The notes: generated by a model not told the origin, from the sequence alone. A stretch of 15,802 nucleotides of DNA from Candidatus Latescibacterota bacterium (GCA_003529325.1 DPVW01000087.1:622-16423), one strand, 5' to 3'; numbered from the stretch's first letter, positions 1 to 7,897 are shown. Translations and numbers: made by a program.

Positions 1-501
1 CGTGTGCGGCAGGCCGTTGACATCCCCCTGGCGACCAATATGTGCACGACCTCCTTCCATGATCTGCCGGGAAGCGTTCGTCTTGGATCAGAGGATATCA
101 TCCTCTCCGATCATCACTACTGGGGTGGTCTGCGTGCCTCCATTGAACTGGGCCGCTTCTGTGACACCTTCGGTCGAGGCTTGTCGATGCATTCAAACAG
201 TCACGTCGGCATCTCCCTTGCGGCGATGACCCATCTGGCAGCTGCGGTCCCCAATCTGACGTATGCCGTCGACACCCACTACCCGTGGCAATCGGACGAG
301 GTCATCGGCGGCGGCGAATTCTGTTTCGAGGATGGCGCCCTTGCCGTGCCTGACGGACCCGGGTTGGGTGTAGAGCTGGACCGGGATGCGCTGGCGCGCC
401 TGCATCAGAATTACCTCGACTGCGGCCTCAGCCAGCGTGACGACGAAGTCGAAATGCAGAAGCTGGAACCTGGCTGGACCTTTCAGTCGACGCGGTGGTA
501 G
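1..501 (+). CDS. Glucarate dehydratase-like enolase-superfamily protein (3' part only)
   Basis: The reading frame is open at the window edge and ends at TAG 499-501, so about 166 C-terminal residues are visible. They match the C-terminal barrel of the D-glucarate dehydratase subgroup of the enolase superfamily, cytosolic Mg-dependent enzymes that dehydrate aldarates such as glucarate or galactarate. Seen residues, counted from the first visible codon: N13 in A-T-N-M-C (equivalent to the unusual Asn metal ligand of E. coli GlucD), D37 in L-S-D-H-H-Y-W-G-G, and H64 in M-H-S-N-S-H (equivalent to GlucD His339, the general base). The N13-D37 spacing is the same as in GlucD, and D37-H64 has one extra residue. 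The tail P-D-G-P-G-L-G-V is the usual end of the fold. The KxK motif and first two metal ligands lie outside the window. It is on the opposite strand to the large operons. The subgroup is fairly sure; the substrate is not. Confidence 0.88.
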   Translation, partial: RVRQAVDIPLATNMCTTSFHDLPGSVRLGSEDIILSDHHYWGGLRASIELGRFCDTFGRGLSMHSNSHVGISLAAMTHLAAAVPNLTYAVDTHYPWQSDEVIGGGEFCFEDGALAVPDGPGLGVELDRDALARLHQNYLDCGLSQRDDEVEMQKLEPGWTFQSTRW

Positions 502-514
502 TTCATCCCAGGGC

Positions 515-1442
515 ATGCCGGGCGGCTGTCTGCTTTCCATGCTGATGTACTGTCCGCTGATCGGCTCGCGTGCCTCCTATGAGCTGTCGGGTGGCAATAC
601 CTATCCGGCAGCCTCCCGACCGTCAGGGATGACGGCATGGTCGCCGCAGACATATGGATATGAGAACACCCTGTTCTACGATTACAGTGCCGACTCGCTG
701 AACGGGATCCGAGCCACGCATCAGGCGAGTGTGTGGATGTCTGACTACGGTGACTTCTCACTCATGTCAGTCACCGGCGATCCTGGATTTCTTCCCGGGC
801 AGCGCGCCAGTCCCTTCTCTCACGAAGCTAAATCCTCCCGGCCCCAGTCGTACTCCGTCGAACTACCCCGCTACGAACTTCATCTCGAGGTGGCACCCAC
901 GTCGAGGGCTGCCGTCGTCCGTGTGCGATCTGCCCGTAGCGACACCGTCACGTTCATCGTCGATCCACACCCGCCAGGTAACCTCATCGAAATCCTGCCC
1001 TCCGAGGCACGGCTGCAGGCACTCACCGTAACCAACATGGGAGGAACGCCAGATAACTTGCGCTCTTTTCTGACGGCGAAGTTCGATCGTGTCCCTTTGG
1101 ACTATGGCACCTGGACGGACAGTACCGTACACCCGGGACAGACGCAGAGCGAGGGTGAACACTCGGGTGCATGGGTCCGCGATCCAGCCGGGACGCCCGA
1201 TCTACGCGCTGGGGGCGCCCCGATTCAGACGGACGGAACTGGCCTTTGAAAACGGCAGAACGCTGATCGTAGAGGGCGCCGGTGTCGACAAGCCTGGTGC
1301 CATCTACGTGCAGTCGGTGTCATTTAACGGCGCCCGACTGCTGACCCCCTTCATCGAACATGGGCGGCTCCTACAGGGGGGCACGCTCCGCTTTGACATG
1401 GATACGACGCCGAATCCGCAGGTCTATCAGCCAGCGCCGTGA
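515..1442 (+). pseudogene. GH92 (alpha-mannosidase family) gene remnant lacking the catalytic barrel
   Basis: Two blocks of GH92 homology lie in different frames. Frame 2, from about 540 to 1180, carries the N-terminal beta-domain: L-I-G-S, G-G-N-T-Y-P, G-M-T-A-W-S-P-Q-T, G-I-R-A-T-H, S-D-Y-G-D-F-S-L-M, then the V-E-L-P-R-Y and V-D-P-H segments. Frame 3, from about 1185 to TGA 1440-1442, carries the C-terminal block: P-I-Y-A-L-G-A-P-R-F, E-N-G-R-T-L, I-Y-V-Q-S-V-S-F-N-G, G-G-T-L-R-F-D-M, P-N-P. Intact GH92 enzymes have roughly 700 or more residues; here about 300 remain, and the (alpha/alpha)6 catalytic barrel between the blocks is gone. The sequence crosses the join at about 1180-1197 with a frame change. 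No signal peptide is visible; a possible start is ATG 515, 13 nt after the preceding stop. I read this as a dead gene made by internal deletion, or a misassembly. GH92 assignment is firm, loss of function nearly certain. Confidence 0.82.
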
Positions 1443-1450
1443 CAGCGGGG

Positions 1451-1525
1451 TGGTGAGCCGGGTGGGGATCGAACCCACGGCCAAGGGCTTAAAAGGCCCC
1501 TGCTCTACCTCTGAGCTACCGGCCC
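1451..1525 (-). tRNA. tRNA-Lys (anticodon UUU)
   Basis: On the minus strand a complete cloverleaf can be drawn. The 7-bp acceptor stem is GGGCCGG paired with CCGGCTC (one G-U). The D-arm is GCTC/GAGC. The anticodon stem GGGGC/GCCCT closes a CTTTTAA loop whose anticodon is TTT. The T-arm is GTGGG-TTCGATC-CCCAC. The discriminator base is A (1454), and the 3' CCA is encoded (1453-1451). Without CCA the tRNA is 72 nt. It lies 69 nt downstream of the M55 peptidase gene on the same strand and 8 nt from the end of the convergent GH92 remnant. Confidence 0.96.
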
Positions 1526-1543
1526 GCTTTACATGCAACATCG

Positions 1544-1572
1544 AAAATAGAGGGCACCATGAACAGGGTCAA
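1544..1572 (-). promoter_or_regulatory. Sigma70-type promoter for tRNA-Lys
   Basis: On the minus strand, TTGACC (1572-1567) is followed after exactly 17 nt by TATTTT (1549-1544). This matches 5/6 of the -35 and 4/6 of the -10 consensus. A start about 7 nt further on would leave a leader of about 12 nt before the tRNA 5' end at 1525. The element sits between the M55 stop codon and the tRNA, so the tRNA probably has its own promoter. Seen by pattern only. Confidence 0.55.
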
Positions 1573-1594
1573 CGCTGCGGCACCGCGCCACCGA

Positions 1595-2410
1595 TCAGCA
1601 ACCCCAGATCTGGTGCCAGGCCTGCATCCAAGTATCGGCACGGCTCACGGCTCGTGTGTCTGAATCGATGACTTCGACACCGGGACGGCCACGAAAATCG
1701 GCGGCCTGATCTATCGGCAGATCAACGGTGATCACGCATGGATCACCAGGTCTGTAGGCTTTGAGTAACGACAGATCTCCACTCAGAGCCTCCCGGGCGC
1801 CCTGTTCAATCATGCGGCGTGCCCGCGTGGGTGGGATCTGTCGTGCTGACCTTCGCGACAGGCCCCGCTTTACGGCAACTGTCGTGATATCGGTACCGAG
1901 CAGGTCGCGACTCTCCCGGCATACCGCTTCGTCCCCTGTCACGAGGGCGACGGGACAGTCGTAGAAGCCGCAGAGCGCCGCGTTAATACCCGTTTCGCCG
2001 ACACAGTCGTCGTTGAACCAGAGATTGCGCCAGTTCGTTGTCGAGATCGTATGACACATGACACCGTCGGGGGTATTGGCGCGGGCGTGCATGCCCACCA
2101 TCAGCGCCGCATCACAGCCCTGCTCGAGCAATTCGGTATAACATCCCCAGCGGTGATGGGCGACCCAGTCACAACCCTCATCCAGTAGTTCCGGCACCAG
2201 TGAGTTGAAGCTCCAGTCCCCCCCGGCTCCGTGGCAGTCGACGACGACGATCTCTTCAGCTCCGGCAGCTCGAGCGCCACGTACAGCGGCGTTGATCTCC
2301 TCCGTATACAAGCGCCGACCCTCCTCATACATGGGGGCGCCCCCATTGACCTGGCTCCAGGCGACGATACCACTGACGCCCTCCATGTCACTCATGATCA
2401 GCACTTTCAT
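1595..2410 (-). CDS. M55 family D-aminopeptidase (DppA-like zinc peptidase)
   Basis: The 271-residue protein has the full metal-binding signature of peptidase family M55 (B. subtilis DppA type, decameric cytosolic D-aminopeptidases): D8 and E10 in S-D-M-E-G-V-S-G, H60 in V-D-C-H-G, H108 in V-G-M-H-A and E139 in G-E-T-G-I-N. H120 in V-M-C-H-T is near the DppA active-site His. Length is normal for the family. I chose ATG 2410 because family homology (M-K-V-L-I-M-S-D-M-E-G) begins there; an upstream extension would have no homology and overlap the preceding gene. It starts 10 nt after the stop of the upstream enolase-superfamily gene with only a weak Shine-Dalgarno (GGCAGG), so it is probably coupled as the last gene of the operon. 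Family members cleave N-terminal D-residues from short peptides; a role beside sugar-acid enzymes is unclear, and the true substrate here may differ. Confidence 0.92.
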   Translation of the reverse strand: MKVLIMSDMEGVSGIVAWSQVNGGAPMYEEGRRLYTEEINAAVRGARAAGAEEIVVVDCHGAGGDWSFNSLVPELLDEGCDWVAHHRWGCYTELLEQGCDAALMVGMHARANTPDGVMCHTISTTNWRNLWFNDDCVGETGINAALCGFYDCPVALVTGDEAVCRESRDLLGTDITTVAVKRGLSRRSARQIPPTRARRMIEQGAREALSGDLSLLKAYRPGDPCVITVDLPIDQAADFRGRPGVEVIDSDTRAVSRADTWMQAWHQIWGC

Positions 2411-2420
2411 TGGCGCCTGC

Positions 2421-3707
2421 CTAGCCTTCCCAACGAGCTCGAACGGGGTGTTTGCCGGCACGCTCAAACAGATCCGTCCACTCCTTCGAACCGTCATCAG
2501 GGGTCACCTCCAGGCGCACACCCTCGACCTGCGCCGGTCCGTGGCCGGCACTGAAGTAGCCATACCCCTGGCTCGTGGAGGCCATATGCACACAGCTCCC
2601 CCCGGGATAAACGATGGTATTCAACAATCTCGGTTTTGGCCGATCGTAGGGCTTGCCTTCGTCGGCGAAGGGCTTGATGAGCTCGAGGGGGACACGGACA
2701 CGCTCCACCGCCTCCTCATCGATCTCGACACCGAGACCTGGGCCATCCGGCACCTTCTGGTACCCGCCGATCACGTCGATCGGCCTCTTCAGCAGTTGCT
2801 CGGTGAACATGTTGACGCAGGATATGGTCGGCCACGTGCCGTGCGTCAACACGGCACCCAGATGAGCGGCCCACGTCGTCATCAGGCCATTGCCGACGAG
2901 TTGCAGCCAGAATGGCATCTGTGCTTCGGCGGCGAGTGTCCCCTCTTTCATGACCTGGGACTTTCCGCCGCCGATGACGAAGCCGTCACAGACCTCCTCA
3001 CGGATACAGGTTATGAAAGGCGGCGAGCCGAAGTGCATGGCCACAGGTCGGGAGATGGCCTGGCGGATCTGCCGATTGCCAAGTAGATCATTCTGTGGGA
3101 TGGGACTCTCAAACATGGCGATGTTGCCGTAGGCCTCCAGCTTCTTGATGATCGGGATCGCGGAAGCTGCATTCTGCCATGTGGCATTGGCGTCGAGATC
3201 GAGTTTGAAGTGGGCGGGCACGACCTTGGATATGGCATCGACCTGCGCGATGATATCCCACCAGGGACGTGGTTTGTTCTTGAAGCTCGTGTAACCAGCG
3301 GCAACCGCGTCCTGTGCCTCCGCCGCCCAATCTTCCGGTGCGGCGTCGATCGACCACCAGCTGATCGGTGTCCAGTCGCGCACTTTTCGTCCGAGCAGCT
3401 CATGCACCGGGACTTCCAGAATCTTGCCGACCAGATCGAACAGGGCCATCTGTAAACCACTGCCGAGACCGTCGTCGTGCATCGTCTCGGCTGGACTCGC
3501 TCCGAGCACCCGTTCCACGGCATCATCCGAGACGCGGCCCCAGGTATAGTGCAGTACCGTCTCCCCCCAACCGACGTGGCCCGTATCGGAGGTCACCTTG
3601 CAAAGTTCCATCACCGCCCAGTTGTAGACTTCACGGGCCGTAATCTGTTGCTGGCGCTCGGTGAACGGGATATCCACTACGATGCGTTCGACATCGACAA
3701 CCTTCAT
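2421..3707 (-). CDS. Divergent mandelate racemase/muconate lactonizing enzyme family protein
   Basis: This 428-residue protein has the enolase-superfamily N-terminal capping domain (about 1-115) and barrel (about 120-330). Visible active-site elements are K143-x-K145 (F-K-N-K), D172-x-N174 in L-D-L-D-A-N-A-T-W and E200 in M-F-E-S-P. The third metal-ligand position, normally Asp/Glu (or Asn in GlucD), is H225 in V-A-M-H-F-G. The segment where MR/GlucD enzymes have their catalytic His reads L-Q-L-V-G-N-G and has none. P-D-G-P-G-L-G-V-E at 320-328 ends the normal fold, and about 100 further residues form a C-terminal extension rich in Gly, Tyr and His that I do not recognise. ATG 3707 is fixed by a strong Shine-Dalgarno 7 nt upstream; it starts 14 nt after the preceding stop. 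Superfamily is certain. The reaction is unknown and may be non-canonical. Confidence 0.86.
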   Translation of the reverse strand: MKVVDVERIVVDIPFTERQQQITAREVYNWAVMELCKVTSDTGHVGWGETVLHYTWGRVSDDAVERVLGASPAETMHDDGLGSGLQMALFDLVGKILEVPVHELLGRKVRDWTPISWWSIDAAPEDWAAEAQDAVAAGYTSFKNKPRPWWDIIAQVDAISKVVPAHFKLDLDANATWQNAASAIPIIKKLEAYGNIAMFESPIPQNDLLGNRQIRQAISRPVAMHFGSPPFITCIREEVCDGFVIGGGKSQVMKEGTLAAEAQMPFWLQLVGNGLMTTWAAHLGAVLTHGTWPTISCVNMFTEQLLKRPIDVIGGYQKVPDGPGLGVEIDEEAVERVRVPLELIKPFADEGKPYDRPKPRLLNTIVYPGGSCVHMASTSQGYGYFSAGHGPAQVEGVRLEVTPDDGSKEWTDLFERAGKHPVRARWEG

Positions 3708-3714
3708 GGCAGTG

Positions 3715-3721
3715 CCCTCCT
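3715..3721 (-). promoter_or_regulatory. Strong Shine-Dalgarno deciding the start at 3707
   Basis: On the minus strand AGGAGGG lies 7 nt before ATG 3707, in the short gap after TAG 3724-3722. It is the best ribosome-binding site in the operon and excludes longer N-terminal extensions of the downstream gene. Confidence 0.8.
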
Positions 3722-4963
3722 CTACCGCGTCGTTTGGTAATAACGTTTGAAGGGACGTGCAGCGAGCCCTTCGGGATTGAGCCCCGTACCCAGACCAGGA
3801 CCCGTGGGCAGGTCGATAAAGCCGTCCCGACTGCGCACGATCTCTGGATTCGACAGCAGGTCGTTGGCGAGTTTTTCCTCGTTGGCATTGCCCACGGTTT
3901 CCAGGATGTAGCCATTGCGCAGAAAGGCCATGCCCTGCAGTCCCTGGACGACGGACAGCGGGCCATTTGGGTTGTGTGGTGCAACGGCAATGTTGTTCAT
4001 CGCCGCTACCGTACACAGTTCTTTGAGTTGACTGAAGCCGCCACAATTGCCGATGTCGGGCTGGAACACGTCGACCGCCTGGGTTGTGAGCATGGAGACC
4101 ATGTTGCGGTCATAGACGGTGGCCGTCCGCTCCCCCCCTGCGATGCGCGGGCCACCGCTGGCGTAGCTGGCCTCCTTCAGTTTGAGCAGACCGGGAATGT
4201 CCTCCGGTGGCAGGGGCTCTTCGATCACGTCGACCAGTCCCTTGAGACCGTGCACGAGTTGTACGGCCGTGGCGCCGGAAAGCCGTGCATGACAGTCCAC
4301 CCATAGTTCCACACCATCGCCGTGCACCTGTTTGGCGTGGGCATAGAAGTCGATGAGTTCGGCAATCACCGCCGGATCCGTCCACTGGTGTTCATTATGA
4401 CTGCCGTCGACGCGCCCCTTGGTGCCTGAATAGGCGGCGCCAGAGATGTCATATTCGATCCCGTCGGCGCTGACTCTCTGCTGCTGCCCGTAGTACACTG
4501 GAATCGTCGTTTTTATGACGCGGTACCCACGCTCTATGGCACCAGCAATGTTGTCGGCGAATTCCTCGCGGGACCCACCACCGGGCACATGGCAGTAGAC
4601 GGGTACCCGCCCCTCAAAGGTGGGGCCACCAAACAGTTCGTAAACCGGCTTGCCGACCTCCTGGCCTTTGATATCCCACATGGCGATATCAAGGGCACTA
4701 ATGGCGGAGACCGCTACGGTGCCGATCGTCCACTGGTTGTCGCGATACATGCGCTCAAAGTGCAGCGCCGGTTGCCGCGGATCCTTGCCGATGAGACCGA
4801 TATTTTCCACCAGATTTTCGATGGCGCGCCAGGTGGCATCATCGAACCGCTTGGTGACGACCTCGGAAATACCCGTCAGACCGGTGTCGGTGTGCACCTG
4901 GGTGATGATGAGGTTGCGGAAGTCGGCATCGATCAGCCGAACATCCACGGATTCGATCTTCAT
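3722..4963 (-). CDS. Enolase-superfamily sugar-acid dehydratase (mannonate/galactonate dehydratase-like)
   Basis: The 413-residue protein has the full architecture of acid-sugar dehydratases of the MR subgroup: capping domain 1-115, barrel 118-345, and a C-terminal return including P-T-G-P-G-L-G-T. Expected catalytic residues are present: D223-x-H225 in V-D-C-H-A-R, E248/E249 in I-E-E-P, E278 in A-G-G-E-R, D303 in Q-P-D-I-G-N-C-G-G and H330 in A-P-H-N-P-N-G-P-L. The D-x-H plus A-P-H-N pattern is that of D-galactonate and D-mannonate dehydratases, which form 2-keto-3-deoxy sugar acids. A long loop at about 155-195, rich in Tyr, Gly and His, sits where mannonate dehydratases have their specificity loop. 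ATG 4963 overlaps the upstream dehydrogenase stop as ATGA, so translation is coupled. The dehydratase class is well supported; the precise substrate cannot be read. Confidence 0.88.
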   Translation of the reverse strand: MKIESVDVRLIDADFRNLIITQVHTDTGLTGISEVVTKRFDDATWRAIENLVENIGLIGKDPRQPALHFERMYRDNQWTIGTVAVSAISALDIAMWDIKGQEVGKPVYELFGGPTFEGRVPVYCHVPGGGSREEFADNIAGAIERGYRVIKTTIPVYYGQQQRVSADGIEYDISGAAYSGTKGRVDGSHNEHQWTDPAVIAELIDFYAHAKQVHGDGVELWVDCHARLSGATAVQLVHGLKGLVDVIEEPLPPEDIPGLLKLKEASYASGGPRIAGGERTATVYDRNMVSMLTTQAVDVFQPDIGNCGGFSQLKELCTVAAMNNIAVAPHNPNGPLSVVQGLQGMAFLRNGYILETVGNANEEKLANDLLSNPEIVRSRDGFIDLPTGPGLGTGLNPEGLAARPFKRYYQTTR

Positions 4964-6042
4964 GGTCTCACCCTCGTGCCGGTTTCGCTGGCGGCATAGG
5001 CGGCCTCGACGAAGCGCATCGCCCGCAGGGCGTCCTCTCCGTCGGTGATGAATCGCCCCCCCATCTTTGCGGCGTGTATGAAGCTGCGCACGAACTCGAT
5101 ACCGATGGCACCCCCGTAACCGGGCCCGCCAGCAGGCGCAAGCGTGATGGTCTCCGCCAGGGGTGTCTCCGACTGTGGTCCCTCGCTGTGCAGGTAGAGG
5201 GTGTCCTGGCGTCCTTCGGCATCCCATTGAGGCCAGACGATCTCGCCCAGATCTCCGCGCAGTGTCAGGCCGATATCGCCATACCGCTGACGCAGGATGT
5301 ATCCGGCGTGCAGATTGCCGACACCGCCGCCGCTGAGAGTGAAGGAAAGTGCCGCCATGTCCTCTACATCGATGCCGCGAGTGTATGTCCTGGTGTGGCC
5401 TGAGACCTCGGTGAACTCCTGTCCCGTCAGGTAACGGATCAGATCGACGGTATGAATAGCCAGCCAATGAAGGATGCCGCCGCCGGCGATCTGCTTGTCG
5501 AACAGCCAGTGATCGGGATTCCGCTGGCCGACGCTGCTGGTCACCATGCGTGCCTCGATAGAGCGAATCTTGCCCAACGCCCCCTCGCTTATGAGACGCT
5601 TGATGCGCAGTGCCGCCGGTTGCAGGCGGTTCAGGAACCCCGGTGCCCAGATCGTTCCCCCGGTCCTGGCGGCCTCATTCAAACGCTCGATGTCCGCCGC
5701 TGTCCGCCCGGCGGGTTTTTCGATGATACAGGGGATCCCTGCTGCCAGCAGGCGTGTACCAAGGTCGGCGGCCTGATCGTTGCGCACCGACAGTAGCGCC
5801 ATGTCAGGCCGTTCGTCAGTCTGCAAGGAATCGAAGGATACGACCGTGGCGGTCTCCGGAATCTGCGCCGCGGGATGGGTCTCGGTTGCGGGATGAGGCA
5901 CCCCGTCCTCGACATCACTGTCACAGACAAGGAGCCGGTCGACTTCCGCTAGATTCTGCAGGGTTTCCATCCAGCCCCGACTGTGCGGACCAGTGATGCC
6001 AACGAGGGCAACGGTGAGAGCTGTTGACTTCGCCGTGCTCAT
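4960..6042 (-). CDS. Gfo/Idh/MocA family oxidoreductase
   Basis: This 360-residue protein starts with a variant Rossmann nucleotide-binding turn (V-A-L-V-G-I-T-G-P-H-S-R-G, 11-23) and has the family hallmark E108-K109-P110-A-G. The C-terminal alpha/beta domain includes G-G-G-I-L-H-W-L-A-I-H-T-V-D-L (187-201), with H197 and D200 in the usual substrate-site motif. Such enzymes use NAD(P) to oxidise or reduce sugars, inositols and their acids in the cytosol. The G-I-T-G-P-H-S-R-G turn departs from the common GxGxxG, and the acidic residue after the second strand is D41. It overlaps its upstream neighbour (another Gfo/Idh gene) by ATGA at 6042-6039 and its downstream neighbour the same way. Family is sure; substrate unknown. 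Confidence 0.93.
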   Translation of the reverse strand: MSTAKSTALTVALVGITGPHSRGWMETLQNLAEVDRLLVCDSDVEDGVPHPATETHPAAQIPETATVVSFDSLQTDERPDMALLSVRNDQAADLGTRLLAAGIPCIIEKPAGRTAADIERLNEAARTGGTIWAPGFLNRLQPAALRIKRLISEGALGKIRSIEARMVTSSVGQRNPDHWLFDKQIAGGGILHWLAIHTVDLIRYLTGQEFTEVSGHTRTYTRGIDVEDMAALSFTLSGGGVGNLHAGYILRQRYGDIGLTLRGDLGEIVWPQWDAEGRQDTLYLHSEGPQSETPLAETITLAPAGGPGYGGAIGIEFVRSFIHAAKMGGRFITDGEDALRAMRFVEAAYAASETGTRVRP

Positions 6043-7028
6043 GAGGCCGCCTGAAAAGCCAGCGGCGTGCCCTCGCGTGACGATTGATAGATCGCCTCCA
6101 GAAGGGCCACGGTGCGGCGGCCCTCCCGACCATCCACGCGCAGGGACGTACCCTTCTCGAGGCAGGAAACGACATCCTCCACCACGTTCTTCAGCGGGTT
6201 GTCGATGGTTGCCAGCTTCTCCTCGATGCCGTCACCGAAGTATCGGGCCTCACCGGTGAGAGCGGCGTCTATGAGGACCCCCCCTTCACTACCGTGCACT
6301 TCGGCGCTGAAGTAAGCATTGGACGGGAATGTCGTGGTGCCGACAATGGCACCCCGGGCGCCGTTGGGATAGCGCAGGATGGCCATGCCCACGTCCTCCG
6401 TCTCGATATCGTGGTTGAGGACGGCCGCCTCACCATAAACCCGTTCAGGATCCCCCATGAACCATAGCAGCAGATCGATGAGATGGGAGCCCTGGTTTGC
6501 CAGCGACCCACCGCCGTCCATCTTCCACGTACCCCGCCAGCCGCCGCCGTGCGCAAAATAATCGTCGGATCGGAACCACTTGAAGCGCACCTCTCCGAGC
6601 AGAGGCTTGCCGAGCAGACCATCACGCAGGGCCGTGGCGACACGCACGTTGGTATCGACGTAACGGCTCTGATAGTCGACACCAAGCACGACACCCGCAG
6701 CCTCTGCGGCCGCGATCAGCCGGTCGCAGGCCTCCGTGGTCACGTCCATCGGCTTGGTCGTGATCACGTGCTTGCCGGCCTGGGCGCAGCGCACGCCCAG
6801 ATCGACATGAAGCCCGCTGGGGGTCATGACCATCACGACATCCACGTCACTGCGTCCGAGGGCGTCGTCGAGGTCGGTAACCCAGTCGCAACCCAGATCC
6901 TGTCCGGTCTTGCGCGCCAGCTCCTCGTTCAGGTCCACGACGCAGGCCAATTCTGCGCCGGCGGTCTCGGTGATCAGTTGTGCTCGGTTGCGACCCATAC
7001 CGAGGCCGACGACGGCGAAGCGAACCAT
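6039..7028 (-). CDS. Gfo/Idh/MocA family oxidoreductase, T-K-P variant
   Basis: The 329-residue protein has a canonical Rossmann motif (V-V-G-L-G-M-G-R, 6-13) with D32 at the end of strand 2, which suggests NAD preference. In place of the usual E-K-P it has T91-K92-P93-M-D. The second domain carries G-G-G-S-L-A-N-Q-G-S-H-L-I-D-L (172-186), where H182 and D185 are the conserved catalytic-region pair. ATG 7028 overlaps the upstream TIM-barrel stop (TGATG), and an AAGGA ribosome-binding site lies 9 nt upstream. It is only distantly similar to the adjacent Gfo/Idh protein, so the two probably act on different substrates or steps, for example a paired oxidation and reduction around an epimerisation. 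The pairing idea is inference. Confidence 0.93.
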   Translation of the reverse strand: MVRFAVVGLGMGRNRAQLITETAGAELACVVDLNEELARKTGQDLGCDWVTDLDDALGRSDVDVVMVMTPSGLHVDLGVRCAQAGKHVITTKPMDVTTEACDRLIAAAEAAGVVLGVDYQSRYVDTNVRVATALRDGLLGKPLLGEVRFKWFRSDDYFAHGGGWRGTWKMDGGGSLANQGSHLIDLLLWFMGDPERVYGEAAVLNHDIETEDVGMAILRYPNGARGAIVGTTTFPSNAYFSAEVHGSEGGVLIDAALTGEARYFGDGIEEKLATIDNPLKNVVEDVVSCLEKGTSLRVDGREGRRTVALLEAIYQSSREGTPLAFQAAS

Positions 7029-7897
7029 CAGTTTTCATCCTTCAGGAACTGGGCGATATAGTCACGGGAGCGCAACAAACCTTCCTTCTGCAGGTCCGGT
7101 GTCGCCCAGAAGTGGTGGTCTTCCAGTTCGACGCTGAGGACGCCGTCGTAGCCGATTTCTTCGAGACGGCGGATCACGACCTGCCAGTCAACCATGCCCT
7201 CGCCCGGGATGGTATAACGCCACCAGCCCTCACCGAATCCGTATGTGCGATCATAACTCTCACCGAGAATCCCCGATTCATACAGTTTTTCCGGAATCAC
7301 TTCCGTGTCCTTCAGATGCACATGCTTGACGCGATCACCGAACTCGTGCAGCAGGCGCACATGATCGATCTGCAGTCGGGCAAAATGAGAGGGGTCATAA
7401 CAGATGCCGAGATTTGGCGATGGAATCGCGGCAAAAATCCTGCGCAGACTCTCCGGTGTGCACCCGAGGCTACCATACCACGGGGCCCCACCAGGCCAGG
7501 GCTCGATGGCGATGTTGACGCCCACCTTCTCCGCGTGTTCGACGACTTTTGGATAGACTCTCTCGAAGATCTCGAAGGTCTTGGCCCGGCCTTGTGACGG
7601 GTCATCCGGACCGACGACGGTAAAGAACGTGTGTCCACCGTGCTTGGCGATCGCCGTGAGGTCCTTCTTCAGAGCGCTCAGGGCCTTGCGACTCTTCGCC
7701 TTGTCCTGCGACAGCAATCCCCCCGCGGCGGCGTCACAGGTGCCGATGGCCAAACCGAGACGTTTGCAGATACGGGCCGTCTCGGCAGTCGGCGTCGGTG
7801 TGTCAACGGCATCAAAGCCATTCTCGGCGAGCCACTCGCAGTACGCTTCAAAACCAATCTTGCCGGCAAAACCCGGCATGCGTGTTCCGATCTTCAT
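7028..7897 (-). CDS. Xylose isomerase-like TIM barrel (sugar phosphate isomerase/epimerase family)
   Basis: This 289-residue protein belongs to the AP-endonuclease-2/xylose-isomerase-like TIM-barrel fold. Expected metal and catalytic positions are visible: E132 in I-A-I-E-P, D168 and H171 in C-Y-D-P-S-H, H192/H194 in K-H-V-H-L-K-D, and E257 in L-S-V-E-L-E-D. Family members isomerise or epimerise sugars and keto-sugars or act as inosose dehydratases, and they often neighbour Gfo/Idh/MocA genes, as here. I chose ATG 7897 because the first strand (M-K-I-G-T-R) begins there. A purine-rich stretch (AGAGAGAA) precedes it by about 6 nt. An alternative ATG at 7930, directly after the MFS stop, would add 11 charged residues. 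The reaction is not determinable from sequence alone. Confidence 0.9.
   Translation of the reverse strand: MKIGTRMPGFAGKIGFEAYCEWLAENGFDAVDTPTPTAETARICKRLGLAIGTCDAAAGGLLSQDKAKSRKALSALKKDLTAIAKHGGHTFFTVVGPDDPSQGRAKTFEIFERVYPKVVEHAEKVGVNIAIEPWPGGAPWYGSLGCTPESLRRIFAAIPSPNLGICYDPSHFARLQIDHVRLLHEFGDRVKHVHLKDTEVIPEKLYESGILGESYDRTYGFGEGWWRYTIPGEGMVDWQVVIRRLEEIGYDGVLSVELEDHHFWATPDLQKEGLLRSRDYIAQFLKDEN

Noticed and set aside
2205..3086. Plus-strand open frame of 293 codons
   Set aside because: It is antisense to the M55 and enolase-superfamily genes, has low-complexity composition and shows no domain; the minus-strand frames carry the conserved motifs.
2421..4046. Longer upstream start for the divergent enolase-superfamily gene
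   Set aside because: The extra 113 residues overlap the previous dehydratase gene and look like shadow sequence; ATG 3707 has a strong ribosome-binding site and begins the family homology.
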